This document shows, one piece after another, positions 42,868 through 43,058 of a DNA stretch of 43,058 nt (position 1 is its first letter; every line of letters begins with the position of its first letter). This stretch comes from a virus, in IMG/VR virus record IMGVR_UViG_3300033153_007400, positions 1 through 43,058 of that record, one strand, 5' to 3'. Under the pieces are notes generated by a model, which worked only from the letters and a program-made list of their open reading frames with translations, ran no database searches and was not told where the DNA came from. The translations under genes were made by a program, and so were the position numbers.

Positions 42868-42884
42868 GGACGCGCCGCGCGTCC
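42868..42884 (+). repeat. 7-bp stem, 3-nt loop palindrome
   Basis: GGACGCG-CCG-CGCGTCC, the same geometry as the dispersed palindromes but with a unique stem. Confidence 0.75.
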
Positions 42885-42925
42885 GGTGTTTTCCCAACAA
42901 TTGCGAGGGACATTGCGTTTTCAGG

Positions 42926-43058
42926 CCAAAAACACTGGTGGGTAATTTTGAACCGGACCGCCGTTTCTGGGCTGGAAACGCCCTTACCCATCTTAACGGG
43001 GCGCGTGACATTGACGGTTGCGGGTCCTTCCCAGGGCTTCGAGCACTGCGGTCGATAA
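42926..43058. repeat. terminal direct repeat, right copy
   Basis: Matches 1-133 except position 43021 (C versus T at 96). Confidence 0.95.

Larger units (their letters stand above)
42690..43058. other. intergenic region spanning the genome junction
   Basis: 369 bp without an accepted gene. It holds TGACACAA (42703-42710)/TTGTGTCA (42722-42729) as an inverted repeat overlapping TTGACA, a hairpin GGACGCG-CCG-CGCGTCC (42868-42884) and the right copy of the terminal repeat (42926-43058). It probably contains the early promoter that reads across the junction into the 263 gene. Confidence 0.6.

Noticed and set aside
42808-43011. 67-codon reverse frame at the right end
   Set aside because: No ribosome site, lies over hairpin and terminal repeat, and shows no domain.

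Overview
This 43 kb window reads as the complete genome of a temperate, long-tailed (siphovirus-like) phage. The first 133 bases recur at the end with one mismatch, which points to a circular or terminally redundant molecule. An intact attP-like site (the 3' part of a tRNA-Pro fused to the integrase end) shows this is the excised form and not a prophage with host flanks. The host is probably an uncultured Gram-negative bacterium: there is a lipoprotein box, a Tat-type signal and canonical AAAGGAGGTGATC ribosome binding. From memory, the simple-phrase repeat families between genes resemble those of Planctomycetota and similar environmental genomes. That host guess is inference only.

Layout: 263-2837 is a tightly coupled run of small early genes (winged-helix and alpha-CTD-like proteins, an MmcB/PD-(D/E)XK-like nuclease). 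2920-8092 carries a C5-cytosine methyltransferase almost fully overlapped by a second long reading frame, an ASCH-domain protein, a second (N4/N6-type) methyltransferase and small DNA-binding proteins. 8229-10653 holds a beta-helix protein lying between two copies of a composite repeat cassette, then Zn-ribbon and small proteins. 10702-24682 is packaging and head: terminase subunits, gpW/DUF6148-like joiner, lambda-type portal, protease with nested scaffold, decoration-like protein, Mu gpT-like capsid, lectin-like structural proteins, connectors, a complete response-regulator receiver domain, and a minor tail protein Z. 25068-36135 is the tail: a beta-helix/tail-terminator fusion, tube protein, G/GT chaperones with a -1 frameshift site, tape measure and large tail-tip/fibre proteins with carbohydrate-binding-like modules. 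36132-37457 is a short leftward block of membrane/accessory genes. 38061-42689 is integrase, attP, two aberrant tRNA-like genes, a winged-helix replication-type protein, a lipoprotein, a radical SAM protein and a second tyrosine recombinase.

The most unusual thing is at the DNA level. About thirty tiny palindromes (6-7 bp stem, 3-nt loop) are scattered between genes, at ribosome sites and in frame inside proteins. Their stems differ by compensatory changes, and they are joined into composites with other hairpins. With them come at least four families of 7- to 10-mer tandem phrases at gene junctions. Together they look like a dispersed, actively spreading or functionally selected repeat system carried by this phage.

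No endolysin, lysogeny repressor, polymerase or helicase was recognised.
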